This document shows positions 41,326 through 52,154 of a DNA stretch of 64,000 bases, piece by piece; positions within the stretch are counted from its first letter, which is position 1, and each line of letters starts with the position of its first letter. The notes beneath the pieces were generated by a model. It saw nothing but the letters and a program-made list of their open reading frames with translations, was not told the DNA's origin and made no database searches. Origin of the DNA: Candidatus Nitrotoga sp. CP45 (GTDB lineage: Bacteria > Pseudomonadota > Gammaproteobacteria > Burkholderiales > Gallionellaceae); the NCBI GenBank assembly GCA_003402375.1, contig QFXJ01000030.1:1-64000 (forward strand), written 5' to 3'. A program made the translations under genes and the position numbers.

Positions 41326-42064
41326 GCAGGCGCTCGTTAATGGCAAGACTGTTTTCGGGTTGCTCAATTCGATTCCGTCGCCTTTGGTAGTCGAAATGAT
41401 CGGCTATGCGGGCTACGATTTCGTGATTCTGGACATGGAGCACGTTTGCGTGAATCCAGAAACACTTGAAAACATGGTGCGGGCCGCCGAATGCGCCGAC
41501 ATGACACCCTTGGTCAGAGTGCCCAATGCCGCGCCGGAAAGCATCTTGCGTGCATTGGACTGCGGCGCTCAAGGGATCGTAGTACCGCATGTGCGCAACC
41601 GCTTCGATGCCGAACAAGCAGTCGCCGCCAGCCGATATTATCCGCTGGGAAGCCGTGGCATCAGTGGAGGACGCACCACCGGTTTCGGCACTCTTGATCT
41701 GCCAACTTATTTTGAGCGAGCCAATGCTGAGATCATGGTAGTAGCGATGATCGAGGATAAAGAGGGCATTGATAATCTGGATGCCATTCTATCTGTCGCC
41801 GGTATTGACATGGTGCTTGAAGGGGCGATCGACTTATCGCAATCTTATGGTGTGCCAGGACAAGCGCAACATCCGAGCGTGGAAGCTGCAATCGATAAAA
41901 TTGCTACCGCCTGCTTCGAGCGCAATGTCGAATTCTGCGCGATTCCGCGTGCAGCAAATCAACTAAATGCCTGGAAGGAGCGCGGTGTGCTGGCCTATTT
42001 GCTGGGAGACGACCGGGGAGTAAGCTTTAGAGCGCTCAAGGCTCACTTGGTAGGGTTTAAGTAA
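41303..42064 (+). CDS. HpcH/HpaI-family aldolase, SbnG-like putative citrate synthase
   Basis: NSIPSPLVVEMIGYAGYDFVILDMEH, CGAQGIVVPHVRNRFDAEQAVAASRYYPLGSRGISGGRTTGFG, MIEDKEG; overlaps decarboxylase gene. Confidence 0.82.
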   Translation: MLQTNQLKQALVNGKTVFGLLNSIPSPLVVEMIGYAGYDFVILDMEHVCVNPETLENMVRAAECADMTPLVRVPNAAPESILRALDCGAQGIVVPHVRNRFDAEQAVAASRYYPLGSRGISGGRTTGFGTLDLPTYFERANAEIMVVAMIEDKEGIDNLDAILSVAGIDMVLEGAIDLSQSYGVPGQAQHPSVEAAIDKIATACFERNVEFCAIPRAANQLNAWKERGVLAYLLGDDRGVSFRALKAHLVGFK

Positions 42065-42084
42065 CTTATTGGAAAGAAGCTGGC

Positions 42085-42290
42085 AGTGCTGCGCTTTCGC
42101 TGGCGTTTTTCTATCCCCCAGGCTAACGCTCAGACTTAGAGGCAGGCCAAAAAAACCAGGGAACTACCTGTTGTGTCCGTGACAACTGAGCGCACAGAAA
42201 GCTTCAAGTCCGATGTGTTCAGGTCGATGCTCGGATATGGTGCCGCTTGATGTGACGCACGTAATCACGCGCGAAGTGCACGACAAAGGA
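42085..42290 (+). pseudogene. Degenerate duplicate of the 5' end of the downstream TBDR gene
   Basis: Aligns with 42510-42725: e.g. GTGACAACTGAGCGCACAGAAAGCTTCAAGTCCGATGT-GTTCAGGTCG and GTAATCACGCGCGAAGT; multiple indels destroy the frame. Confidence 0.85.
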
Positions 42291-42323
42291 GGCCAAGCTT
42301 TAAATTTCATATGTAAATTAATA

Positions 42324-42344
42324 TGAATACAAATCATTCGTGTT
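42324..42344 (+). promoter_or_regulatory. Possible Fur-box-like site upstream of the second TBDR
   Basis: TGAATACAAATCATTCGTGTT resembles the GATAATGATAATCATTATC-type inverted repeat, loosely. Confidence 0.3.
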
Positions 42345-42464
42345 AGTATTCGCAAGTATTTATTATAAAAACTATCAAGGCATAGTTCTGAGCTTTGGTA
42401 TCCCTGAACGCCGAAACGCTGTCAACAATCCTTGACCCTTACAAATTTTTAGGAAAGCCTAATT

Positions 42465-44582
42465 ATGAATACAACCAACAAGCACTTTCGTTTAAAAATT
42501 ATAATATGTGCGATGTTGCTGGCCTTTTCTATTCCTACAGCAAGCGCCCAGACTTCGGGCCAGGCGGAACCGGCCAAGGAGCTCCCCGCTGTAAACGTGA
42601 CAGCCGACCGCACAGGGAGCTTCAAGTCCGATGTCGTTCAGGTCGGCACGTTCCGGGATATGGCGCCGCTCGATGTCCCGCAGACCACCAATGTAATCAC
42701 GCGCGAAGTACTCGATGCACAGGCTACCGACAGTCTGTTTGGTGCGTTGCAGAATACAGCTGGCGTTACACGCTCGGCGATAAGTGGTTCGACTTATGAC
42801 AACATCGCCATTCGTGGCATCTTGGTCGAAAATCGCGGCAACTACCGCCTGAACGGATCACTGCCAATAATCAACTTGATCTCCACCCCGATAGAAAACA
42901 AGGAGCGTGTCGAGGTCCTCAAGGGAGCGTCCTCTTTATATTACGGCTTCGTGCCGCCATCCGGTATTATTAATCTTGTGACCAAGCGAGCTGGAAGTAA
43001 ACCGGTAACCAATCTCAATCTGATGGGCAATCAATATGGTGGCGGGAATGTTCACCTCGACGTTGGCCGACGTTTAGGGACCCAGCAACAATTCGGCGTA
43101 CGTGTCAACTTGCTTAAAGGTCGCGAGGATATCGGCATTAACAACTATTCCGGTGATCGCATGCTGGCTTCAGGCGCATTCGACTGGCGGGTTAGCGACA
43201 AACTTTCCTTCAAGCTCGATCTGGAACATTACCGCAAGGACGTCTCGGAACAGCCGCCGATCCTAGTGCCGAGGGCAGTTAATGGCGTTATCACTCTGCC
43301 GTCCGTACCGGACAATCGGCAAAACCTGAGCGGCGAATGGCAAAGGTACGATGCCAAGGCAACGAATGTCTTGTTCCGTACCGATTACGCGCTGAACGAC
43401 AATTGGGGAGTGTTCTTGGAAGCCGGCAAAGCACGCACCGGCCGAGACCGCGCTTTTTCCCGCTTCGAAAACTTCGACCTCAGGACGGGTCAAGGCACGC
43501 TACGTGTTACCGCCTTTACTCGCGGTCAGGAATGGAACAACGAGAACTACCGCACCGAGATCTATGGCCGTTTACCGGGTGCATGGGTAACCCACGAAGT
43601 GTCGTTAGGATTTACCGCCAACCAACGCAGCCAAGATGGGCGGAATTTTCCCGGCGTCAGTATACCGCAAAACCTATACAACCCGGTCGCTATTCCACCA
43701 CAATCACCTGTCGGTGCGTCCAGCCCCGCCTTCCCGGGAACAATCCAGGACCGTGGCTGGTATCTGTTTGATCGTATGCTGATCGGCAAATGGACGGCCA
43801 TGTTCGGTGCGCGCGGTAGCAATTACAAGAGCACAACGCCGGACTCCTTCTATACAGCGGACAAAGTGACTCCAACATTTGCTGTGATGTACAAGCCGAA
43901 TTCCAAAATCTCCCTCTATGGTAGCTATCTGGAAGGCCTTGAGGAAAGCGGTACTCCAGGACCTGATCGCGCCAATTTCGGGCAAGTGCTGCCGCCCGCG
44001 TTGTCGAAGCAAAAAGAAATCGGCGTGAAGGCGGAAGTTGCGCAGGGCGTACTGCTTCAGGCGGCATATTTCGACATCGAGCGTGCATCAACTGCGATAG
44101 ATTCGGCCTCCAACAACCTTACTCTGAACGGCCTGGCCCAGTACAGGGGGGTGGAGCTGGTCGCCTCAGGTGAAGTGACAAAACGACTATCACTCATCGC
44201 CTCCGCTGTGTTTCAAGATGCCAAGCAATTAAACGCAGCCAACAAGGCAACCTTCGGCAAAACTCCCGACAATACTCCGGAACAGACTGCAAGCCTTTTT
44301 TCTGAATATCGTCTAGAGAGCATCCCCGGTCTGGCACTTAGTGGAGGCCTATATTACGTGGGAAAGCGTGCAGTCAATAATGAAAATCAAGCTTTCGTGG
44401 ACGGTTATACGACCGTGTCCCTGGGTGCCCGACATACCACAGTTATTGCCGGTAATCGAACTACATTCCAGGCAGTGCTCGACAATGCAACCAATAGGGA
44501 CTATTGGAGTACTGCTGGCACTAACCTACTGGGTGTGGGCGCGCCGCGCATGCTGAAGGTCTTAGCCCGGATGTATTTTTAA
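42465..44582 (+). CDS. TonB-dependent siderophore receptor (FhuA/FpvA-like class)
   Basis: Signal peptide, plug NVTADRTGSFKSDVVQVGTFRDMAPLDVPQTTNVITREVLDAQ, C-terminal NRDYWSTAGTNLLGVGAPRMLKVLARMYF. Confidence 0.93.
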   Translation: MNTTNKHFRLKIIICAMLLAFSIPTASAQTSGQAEPAKELPAVNVTADRTGSFKSDVVQVGTFRDMAPLDVPQTTNVITREVLDAQATDSLFGALQNTAGVTRSAISGSTYDNIAIRGILVENRGNYRLNGSLPIINLISTPIENKERVEVLKGASSLYYGFVPPSGIINLVTKRAGSKPVTNLNLMGNQYGGGNVHLDVGRRLGTQQQFGVRVNLLKGREDIGINNYSGDRMLASGAFDWRVSDKLSFKLDLEHYRKDVSEQPPILVPRAVNGVITLPSVPDNRQNLSGEWQRYDAKATNVLFRTDYALNDNWGVFLEAGKARTGRDRAFSRFENFDLRTGQGTLRVTAFTRGQEWNNENYRTEIYGRLPGAWVTHEVSLGFTANQRSQDGRNFPGVSIPQNLYNPVAIPPQSPVGASSPAFPGTIQDRGWYLFDRMLIGKWTAMFGARGSNYKSTTPDSFYTADKVTPTFAVMYKPNSKISLYGSYLEGLEESGTPGPDRANFGQVLPPALSKQKEIGVKAEVAQGVLLQAAYFDIERASTAIDSASNNLTLNGLAQYRGVELVASGEVTKRLSLIASAVFQDAKQLNAANKATFGKTPDNTPEQTASLFSEYRLESIPGLALSGGLYYVGKRAVNNENQAFVDGYTTVSLGARHTTVIAGNRTTFQAVLDNATNRDYWSTAGTNLLGVGAPRMLKVLARMYF

Positions 44583-44717
44583 AAGGGTGATTCATTAAGG
44601 AGCCGAGACACAGTCTTTCGGATCGAATTGATTACGCAAGATCGGCTCCATTTGATGGATTATGCTTCAGGTGCAGGCGGCACTTCTTATAGCGAAGTAA
44701 GCTGCAGGAGATAAGCT

Positions 44718-45818
44718 GTGACTGTTAGAAAAGTTGTTTCCAAACTACATCTGTATACCGGTTTGGCTATCGGATTGCTGCTGGTAGTAAGCGGGCTGAC
44801 CGGTAGCATGTTGGTGTTTCGCGAAGAGATCGAGACGCTGGTATATCCCGAATTGATGAACACGGTACCGCGTGACGCGCGTGTTTCTTTACCGATGGTG
44901 CTGGAAACAGTGCAGCACGCCCATCCGGAAGACAAACCGGTTTTCATTCGTATGCCGCGCTCTCCAGAGCAAACCTATTTAATTAAGATGAACAATGCGC
45001 ATGATTTGTTCGTTTATGTTGATCCATATAACGGCAAGATCTTGGGTGAACACCGACAGGAAGATACATTTACCGGATGGATTGCGCTTCTGCACACCGA
45101 ACTTTTAAGTGGCGAGCGTGGCGAAATTATCCTTGGTGTCAGTGCTTTGCTACTGATTGGCATGAGCATAACCGGCCTCATTTTATGGTGGCCACGAAAC
45201 GGAAAGTTTTCCCCGGGGTTTAAAATCCAGTGGGCCGCACAATGGAAAAGGGTTAATTTTGATATACATCGCGCCTCGGGTATCTACACCGTTTTATTTC
45301 TTCTGCTCATTGCTTTTACAGGTACATCTTTAGTATTTAATAAAACGGTTATCAGCTTGATCAATGCAATCACTCAAAGTCCACCACGGGCTGCCCCACC
45401 GCTTTCTGATCCTCGTCAAATACGGATGCCGAGGCCTGCACTCGACATGATGTTGCATCAAGCCGACTATATACTGCCCGCCTCCACCATCTGGATTAAT
45501 CTTCCCCAGAAACCGACAGCACCCTTGGTAGTGCGAAAAAAATTTGTCCAAGAATTTCATCCAAACGGTAGAAGTTTCGTGTATTTAGATCAATATTCTG
45601 GAAAAGTATTACGGGTGGAAAACGCGTTGACGGCCTCTTTGGGCACGCGCATCTTTAATACACTTTACCCGATACATATCGGTGTAATAGGCGGGACGCC
45701 TACCCGTCTCTTACAGGTGGTTATCGGTTTGTCGCCGCTCATTTTATTTACCACCGGTAGTGTCATGTGGTGGAACCGAAGGAAGGCGAAACGATATCAC
45801 TTCCGCCTAATAAAATAA
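44718..45818 (+). CDS. PepSY-domain transmembrane protein (iron-uptake associated, GTG start)
   Basis: LHLYTGLAIGLLLVVSGLTGSMLVFREEIE, WWPRNGKFSPGFK, DIHRASGIYTVLFLLLIAFTGTSLVF. Confidence 0.9.
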   Translation: MTVRKVVSKLHLYTGLAIGLLLVVSGLTGSMLVFREEIETLVYPELMNTVPRDARVSLPMVLETVQHAHPEDKPVFIRMPRSPEQTYLIKMNNAHDLFVYVDPYNGKILGEHRQEDTFTGWIALLHTELLSGERGEIILGVSALLLIGMSITGLILWWPRNGKFSPGFKIQWAAQWKRVNFDIHRASGIYTVLFLLLIAFTGTSLVFNKTVISLINAITQSPPRAAPPLSDPRQIRMPRPALDMMLHQADYILPASTIWINLPQKPTAPLVVRKKFVQEFHPNGRSFVYLDQYSGKVLRVENALTASLGTRIFNTLYPIHIGVIGGTPTRLLQVVIGLSPLILFTTGSVMWWNRRKAKRYHFRLIK

Positions 45819-45955
45819 GGTGCAAGTTTGAATATGCGAACGGGCTTTCTCTCCTTACCAATGCTAAAAATCAACCGCTCAACTCAATGCATTGACTAGC
45901 CAACCTTCTATTCCCGATTATCCCAGTATGATAAATCTACCTCTCTAAGCGCCAA

Positions 45956-46972
45956 CTATGTATGGCCGGATAAAGAACAATGGTTTTTGTTCAGCTCAAT
46001 CTGAATAGTGACGTGACCAATAGTAAAATTATCGTGCAACTCTTCCGCAACACGGCACAAAAACTCATTTCCCGGATGTCCATCGCGCATGACCAAATGA
46101 ACGGTCAGGGCAATTTCTGAGGTGCTCATCGCCCACACATGCAGGTCATGTATTTCAATGACGTTAAGCTGTGCTGTCAGATAATTTTTCACCTTGTCAA
46201 ATTGGATTGATGCCGGCACACCGTCCAAAGAAAGATGTAACGACTGACGCAGCAAATCCCATGTACTCCACAATGTCACTACAGCAATGACCATGCTGAG
46301 GGCGGGGTCGAGCCAAACCGAACCAGTCCAGATAAACATCGCGCCTGCAGTGACCACACCGAGTGAAACCAGGGCATCTGCCGCCATATGAAGAAAAGCA
46401 CCACGTAAATTTAAATCTTCATTGTTGCCGGACATGAATAGCCAAGCGGTGATGCCGTTGATCACTACTCCAATGGCTGCAACCAGCATGACGATACCAC
46501 CTTGAATCGGCACCGGATGACTGAATCTGCCCACGGCTTCCCACATGATGCCGCCTATCGCAATCAGCAAGACCATTGCATTAAACAATGCGGCAAGAAT
46601 CGTGGCGCGCCCCAAGCCGTATGTGTGTTTCTGATTGGGCCGCAGCTGTGCCAGATATAAGCCTCCATATGCCACAAGTAAGCCAAGTACATCACTCAGG
46701 TTGTGCCCGGCATCGGAGAGTAGCGCAAGCGAATCGGCTTGCCAGCCGAAAACCGTTTCAACGACTACGAACATCACATTCAGTGCAATGCCAATGGTAA
46801 ATGCTCGACCTTATTGATCCGGCCTGATTTATCCGCGACTCATGTATGAGAGACACTCGTGCAAGTCAATAAATACAAGTTCTATGAGCAATTTAAACTG
46901 GGTGACTCACGGATAAATCGGGCCGAGTCTATAGTTTGCGGCGTGGCTGTGCGAGTGATTATGGACTGTCAT
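45956..46972 (-). pseudogene. czcD: CDF-family cation efflux gene czcD interrupted by a MITE-like element after about 12 codons; residual ORF 45956-46777
   Basis: MTVHNHSHSHAA encoded 46972-46935; frame resumes GRAFTIGIALNVMFVVVETVFGWQADSLALLSDAGHNLSDVLGL from 46810; the 124-bp element between them carries an in-frame stop. Confidence 0.85.
46811..46934. mobile_element. 124-bp MITE-like element, copy 2 (inverted relative to copy 1)
   Basis: Reverse complement nearly identical to 24768-24891 (one internal mismatch plus one at the terminus). Confidence 0.85.
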
Positions 46973-46998
46973 GATATTCCTTAAGGAGCAGCGGTGAC

Positions 46999-47136
46999 AT
47001 GAGATATACACTAGCAGCAAAATTTCCTGTAAACAATGGGCTGACGCTAGCCCTTACCATAAACACAGGGACTGACATCAAATTTAGCGTTGGAAACCCC
47101 ATTGAACAGGATGGAATGGATTTAACACCAGCGTAA
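46999..47136 (+). CDS. Possible 45-aa small ORF MRYTLAAKFPVNNGLTLALTINTGTDIKFSVGNPIEQDGMDLTPA
   Basis: ATG with AAGGAG upstream; no homology recognised. Confidence 0.2.
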   Translation: MRYTLAAKFPVNNGLTLALTINTGTDIKFSVGNPIEQDGMDLTPA

Positions 47137-47319
47137 AATTTAACTGCAACTTCAGTTTGCATATGTGCAGCACCCTAATACAAACAAGGCACGCTAGATA
47201 CTTTCATAATGCGCGATTGATCAATGGCGTTTAAATCGAGACAATATTCACAAGCAAAATGAGCAACCCATAATTGGGTATTTTTTGTTATCTTTAGGTC
47301 ACTTTAGTGAGGCAATCAC

Positions 47320-48435
47320 ATGAAAATCGGCATACCCAAAGAAATCAAAGCAAATGAAAGCCGTGTCGCACTGGTTCCATCCGGCGCAGAATCACTTATT
47401 GCAGCCGGGCATTCTGTGCTGATCGAGGCAGGCGCAGGATTAGGCAGTGGCTTCAGTGACGAGCAGTATCTTGCGGTAGGGGCATGTATCGTCCCCGAAG
47501 CCAACACAATATGGGCGGATGCCGATCTAATCGTTAAAGTTAAAGAGCCGATTGACCCAGAATGGCGACGCATCAAGCCTGGTCAAACACTGTTTACCTA
47601 TTTTCATTTTTCCGCAAATGAAAAACTAACCCAAGCACATCTGGATTCTGGTGCAACTTGCATCGCTTACGAAACAATTGAATTGCCTACACGCGAATTG
47701 CCACTGCTGACACCCATGTCTGAAGTCGCCGGACGCATGGCCGTACATGAAGGTGCCAAATACCTCGAAAAATTATATGGTGGACGGGGCGTTCTGCTAG
47801 GTGGTGTACCGGGTGTGCCACCTGCAAATGTTGTTATCCTCGGCGGCGGTGTAGTGGGCATGAATGCCGCCAAAATGGCGGCAGGTCTAGGCGCGAGTGT
47901 CACCATCCTCGATATTTCACTGGAGCGGCTACGCTATCTGAGCGATGTCTTGCCCGCTAACGTACAGCTGATTTTTTCCAATCGACACAATCTGCTGGAA
48001 CAGATTGCCCGCGCCGATCTTGTCATCTGCGGAGTATTAATCACCGGGGCCATTGCACCCAAGCTAATACGCTACGATGATCTCAAGACCATGCGCCAAG
48101 GCTCGGTGATCGTGGATGTTGCAGTAGATCAAGGCGGCTGCATTGAAACTACCCATCCCACCACGCACGAGAATCCGATTTATGTAGTCGAGGGAGTCAT
48201 TCATTATGCTGTGGCAAACATGCCCGGCGCCCTACCCCGCACCTCCACGCTGGCGCTAACCAATGCGACTTTGCCTTATGTAATGCAATTAGCAAATAAA
48301 GGCTGGAAACAGGCATTAAAGGATAACGCTACTTTGCGCAAAGGACTCAATATCGTGAATGGAAAAATCACTCATCACGCTGTCGCGCAGGCATTCGGAA
48401 TGCTTGCCCACACACCGGAAAATTTTCTCGATTAA
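47320..48435 (+). CDS. ald: Alanine dehydrogenase
   Basis: [76 protein letters not shown]. Confidence 0.96.
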   Translation: MKIGIPKEIKANESRVALVPSGAESLIAAGHSVLIEAGAGLGSGFSDEQYLAVGACIVPEANTIWADADLIVKVKEPIDPEWRRIKPGQTLFTYFHFSANEKLTQAHLDSGATCIAYETIELPTRELPLLTPMSEVAGRMAVHEGAKYLEKLYGGRGVLLGGVPGVPPANVVILGGGVVGMNAAKMAAGLGASVTILDISLERLRYLSDVLPANVQLIFSNRHNLLEQIARADLVICGVLITGAIAPKLIRYDDLKTMRQGSVIVDVAVDQGGCIETTHPTTHENPIYVVEGVIHYAVANMPGALPRTSTLALTNATLPYVMQLANKGWKQALKDNATLRKGLNIVNGKITHHAVAQAFGMLAHTPENFLD

Positions 48436-48455
48436 TCCTTTGATTAATCCATGGC

Positions 48456-49271
48456 TCACCAACATCCATCCAGCGATTTTATCGGACTAGGGGTCGTAGC
48501 AAGCTGTACGACAGCATTACCCCCATGGAACATCCACAATGTACCCGGCATCATGGCTTGCCAAGGCTCGTTATCAGTCAGCGGCACGGTGGCAATGATA
48601 GCCACACGATCATTAGGCGTGGTCACGCGACTGAAATCGACTGTCATGTCCTCATCCTTGAGATGCGCCACATTGAATGGGCTATGGCGGACAAGGTAGT
48701 GTAATTCGGTAGAGCAATGCGCGAAAAGGCATTCGCCATTAGACAGTAGATAGTTAAAGATGCCCATGCCAGCAAGCTGATCGGTTAGCTCATGCAATGC
48801 GGCAAACAGAACATCACGGGTGGGCGCTGTGTCATTAAAACGAATTCTCAGACTTTGGAGCAACCAACAAAAAATACGTTCACTATCGGTATTTCCCACA
48901 GGAACAAAGCCACCATATAACTCAGGCTGAAATTGCGGCAGATTACCGTTGTGCGCAAAAACCCAGTACTGGCCCCACAACTCGCGCACAAACGGATGGG
49001 TATTTTCTAACGACACCAAGCCTTGTGTCGCCTTACGAATATGCGCTATGACGTTGAGGGAATGGATCGGATAGTTACGCACCAGTTCAGCGATAGGCGA
49101 TTGAGCAGATGGTTTCGGATCCAAAAATAGCCGCACTCCCTTGCCTTCGAAAAAAGCGATGCCCCAGCCATCAGCATGTATACCTGTTTCTCCACCCCGT
49201 TTCTGGAAGCCGGTGAAGGAAAAACAAATATCAGTGGGAACATTGCAGTTCATGCCTAGCAGCTCGCACAT
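48456..49271 (-). CDS. Class II glutamine amidotransferase (YafJ/Gn-AT II family)
   Basis: MCELLGMNCNVPTDICFSFTGFQKRGGETGIHADGWGIAFFEGKGVRLF, VFAHNGNL. Confidence 0.92.
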   Translation of the reverse strand: MCELLGMNCNVPTDICFSFTGFQKRGGETGIHADGWGIAFFEGKGVRLFLDPKPSAQSPIAELVRNYPIHSLNVIAHIRKATQGLVSLENTHPFVRELWGQYWVFAHNGNLPQFQPELYGGFVPVGNTDSERIFCWLLQSLRIRFNDTAPTRDVLFAALHELTDQLAGMGIFNYLLSNGECLFAHCSTELHYLVRHSPFNVAHLKDEDMTVDFSRVTTPNDRVAIIATVPLTDNEPWQAMMPGTLWMFHGGNAVVQLATTPSPIKSLDGCW

Positions 49272-49424
49272 ATCTCAATTCCTGACCTGGCAAAGTTGGA
49301 AGTGTATTGCATCTCTAAAAATTATGCTTATTCAAAAACATGATAAGCAAAGCTGAATTTATGATTTTTACGATGCTTCTGGCGTCTATACACTGCACGA
49401 CTTTCTTGGTTAAAGGATATTTTA

Positions 49425-50255
49425 ATGGCGCAATTCAAAGCGCACAGTGTGTTGCCTGGATTCAATCTGGCACTTGGCTTCACGCTTTTGTATCTCTCGT
49501 TGATCGTACTGATTCCGCTATCTTCGCTGTTCTTCAAAACAGCGACACTAGGCTGGGGCGGTTTTTGGGAGGTAACCACGGGCGAGCGGGTTCTGGCATC
49601 GCTGCGTGTCACTTTTTTCGCTTCCTTTGCTGCTGCGGTACTGAATGCCATCTTTGGTCTGGTAGTCGCATGGGTGCTGGTGCGCTATACATTCCCCGGC
49701 AAGCGCTTAGTGGATGCGTTGGTGGATTTGCCATTCGCCTTGCCTACTGCCGTAGCGGGCATCACTCTAGCCATGCTGTATGCGCCGAATGGCTGGATCG
49801 GCCACTACTTTGCCGAGCACGACATCAAAATAGCGTACACCCCACTCGGCATAGTGGTGGCGCTCACTTTCATCGGATTGCCCTTTGTGGTGCGTACGGT
49901 ACAGCCAGTACTGGCTGATGTTGAGGCCGAAATAGAAGAGGCAGCCGCGAGCTTGGGTGCAAGTCGTTGGGATGTATTCCGTCGAGTTATTTTTCCTTCA
50001 ATATATCCAGCTTTGTTGACAGGTTTCGCACTGGCTTTCGCACGCTCGATTGGTGAATATGGCTCAGTCATTTTCATTGCGGGCAACATGCCGTTCATTT
50101 CAGAAATCGCGCCATTGCTGATCGTCTCTAAACTTGAGCAATACGATTATGCAGGTGCCACGGCGATTGCCTTGCTCATGCTGATAATATCATTCATTTT
50201 GTTATTGGCTATCAACGGCTTGCAGTGGTGGAGCAACCGCCGGGAAATTAGATAA
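49425..50255 (+). CDS. cysT: Sulfate ABC transporter permease CysT
   Basis: [51 protein letters not shown]. Confidence 0.95.
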   Translation: MAQFKAHSVLPGFNLALGFTLLYLSLIVLIPLSSLFFKTATLGWGGFWEVTTGERVLASLRVTFFASFAAAVLNAIFGLVVAWVLVRYTFPGKRLVDALVDLPFALPTAVAGITLAMLYAPNGWIGHYFAEHDIKIAYTPLGIVVALTFIGLPFVVRTVQPVLADVEAEIEEAAASLGASRWDVFRRVIFPSIYPALLTGFALAFARSIGEYGSVIFIAGNMPFISEIAPLLIVSKLEQYDYAGATAIALLMLIISFILLLAINGLQWWSNRREIR

Positions 50256-51133
50256 TGTCTTTACCTCATCAATTGATAAATAATCGAAAAATCGCCACGC
50301 ATGAATCCAAAGCGGTGACGCTGGTGCTCATCACTGTTGCGCTGTCATATCTGTTGCTTTTTCTCGGCATACCGTTATTTGCTGTGTTCTACGAAGCGCT
50401 GGGCAAAGGCTGGACTCTTTACTGGGCAGCATTGCAAGACCCGGACGCGTGGTCGGCTATCGAATTAACCTTGATTGCAGCGGCTATTGCGGTGCCAGCC
50501 AACCTGGTGTTTGGCGTCGCAGCGGCTTGGGCTATTGCCAAATTCGAATTTCGAGGAAAAAGTGTTTTGATCACACTGATTGATCTGCCATTTGCCGTCA
50601 GCCCTGTAGTGTCCGGCCTGATCTATGTACTACTGTTCGGCGCGCAGGGCTGGTTCGGGCCGTGGCTGCAGGAACATGACATTAAGCTTATTTTTGCTGT
50701 GCCGGGCATCGTTTTGGTCACTATTTTCGTTACCTTTCCATTTATTGCACGTGAGTTAATTCCGCTGATGCAAGCACAGGGAAAAGATGAAGAAGAAGCG
50801 GCGATATCGCTAGGCGCTTCCGGCTGGCAAACCTTTTGGCGCGTCACCGTGCCCAACATCAAATGGGGTCTGCTGTATGGCGTGATTCTATGTAATGCCC
50901 GTGCGATGGGAGAATTCGGCGCGGTGTCAGTGGTATCAGGGCACATCCGAGGTATGACCAATACCATACCGCTGCACGTTGAGATTCTTTACAACGAATA
51001 CAACTTTGTTGCTGCTTTCAGCGTGGCCTCACTGCTGGCCTTATTAGCTTTGGTTACGTTGTTCGCCAAGTCAATAGTCGAATATAAGGTCAAGGACAAT
51101 GGCGACAGACATCCTCATGGAGAAACAGAATGA
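50255..51133 (+). CDS. cysW: Sulfate ABC transporter permease CysW
   Basis: [60 protein letters not shown]. Confidence 0.95.
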   Translation: MSLPHQLINNRKIATHESKAVTLVLITVALSYLLLFLGIPLFAVFYEALGKGWTLYWAALQDPDAWSAIELTLIAAAIAVPANLVFGVAAAWAIAKFEFRGKSVLITLIDLPFAVSPVVSGLIYVLLFGAQGWFGPWLQEHDIKLIFAVPGIVLVTIFVTFPFIARELIPLMQAQGKDEEEAAISLGASGWQTFWRVTVPNIKWGLLYGVILCNARAMGEFGAVSVVSGHIRGMTNTIPLHVEILYNEYNFVAAFSVASLLALLALVTLFAKSIVEYKVKDNGDRHPHGETE

Positions 51134-52143
51134 GCATCACTATTCAAAATTTGAATAAGCAGTTCGGTAATTTTACTGCGCTAAACAACATCAATCTCGA
51201 GGTGAATAGCGGCGAATTGCTTGCTTTGCTGGGCCCTTCCGGGTGTGGCAAAACCTCATTGCTGCGTATTATCGGCGGACTGGATGTTCAGAATTCCGGC
51301 AAAATATTTTTTCATGGCAAGGACGTGGAGCATCGCGATGCCCGTGAGCGCAATGTCGGTTTCGTGTTCCAGCATTACGCGCTGTTCCGCCACATGACCG
51401 TGTTCGAAAATGTTGCTTTCGGTCTCCGCGTGAAGCCAAAAAAGGAACGCCACATCGAAACCGAGATCAAGCGACGCGTGCATGAGCTGTTACAACTGGT
51501 GCAACTCGATTGGCTGGCGGATCGCTATCCGACACAGCTTTCTGGTGGCCAACGACAGCGCATCGCTTTGGCACGCGCGTTAGCGGTTGAACCACAGATC
51601 CTGCTGCTTGATGAACCATTCGGCGCGCTGGATACCAAGGTCCGCAAAGAACTTCGCCGCTGGTTGCGACGCTTGCATGACGAACTTCATGTCACCAGCG
51701 TGTTCGTCACCCACGATCAGGAAGAAGCGCTGGAAGTGGCGGATCGCGTCGTGGTAATGAACAAAGGCAACGTTGAACAAGTGGGTTCACCCGATGACGT
51801 ATATGCCCATCCTGCCTCACCTTTCGTGTATCAATTCATCGGCAATGTAAATTTATTTCACAGCCGGACTCATGCCCTTTGGACGCAGCAGCAAGGAGAT
51901 GCCGTAGCCTACGTACGTCCACATGACATTGACATTAGTCTGATACCGCAGCAATCTTCCCTGCCGGTAGTTGTCAAGCAAGTGCGCGCCATCGGGTCGG
52001 TGGTACGACTGGAAGCAGCAATCGGGCAAGACGGTGAAACAGTGGAAATTGAGCTAAGTCGCGAACGTTTTAACATCACCCCTGTGGCTGTGGGTGACGA
52101 AGTATTCATCCGGCCACGGCAGATTAAGGTGTTCGAAGCATAA
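51130..52143 (+). CDS. cysA: Sulfate/thiosulfate ABC transporter ATPase CysA
   Basis: Walker [44 protein letters not shown]. Confidence 0.97.
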   Translation: MSITIQNLNKQFGNFTALNNINLEVNSGELLALLGPSGCGKTSLLRIIGGLDVQNSGKIFFHGKDVEHRDARERNVGFVFQHYALFRHMTVFENVAFGLRVKPKKERHIETEIKRRVHELLQLVQLDWLADRYPTQLSGGQRQRIALARALAVEPQILLLDEPFGALDTKVRKELRRWLRRLHDELHVTSVFVTHDQEEALEVADRVVVMNKGNVEQVGSPDDVYAHPASPFVYQFIGNVNLFHSRTHALWTQQQGDAVAYVRPHDIDISLIPQQSSLPVVVKQVRAIGSVVRLEAAIGQDGETVEIELSRERFNITPVAVGDEVFIRPRQIKVFEA

Positions 52144-52154
52144 CGGAGAAAATC

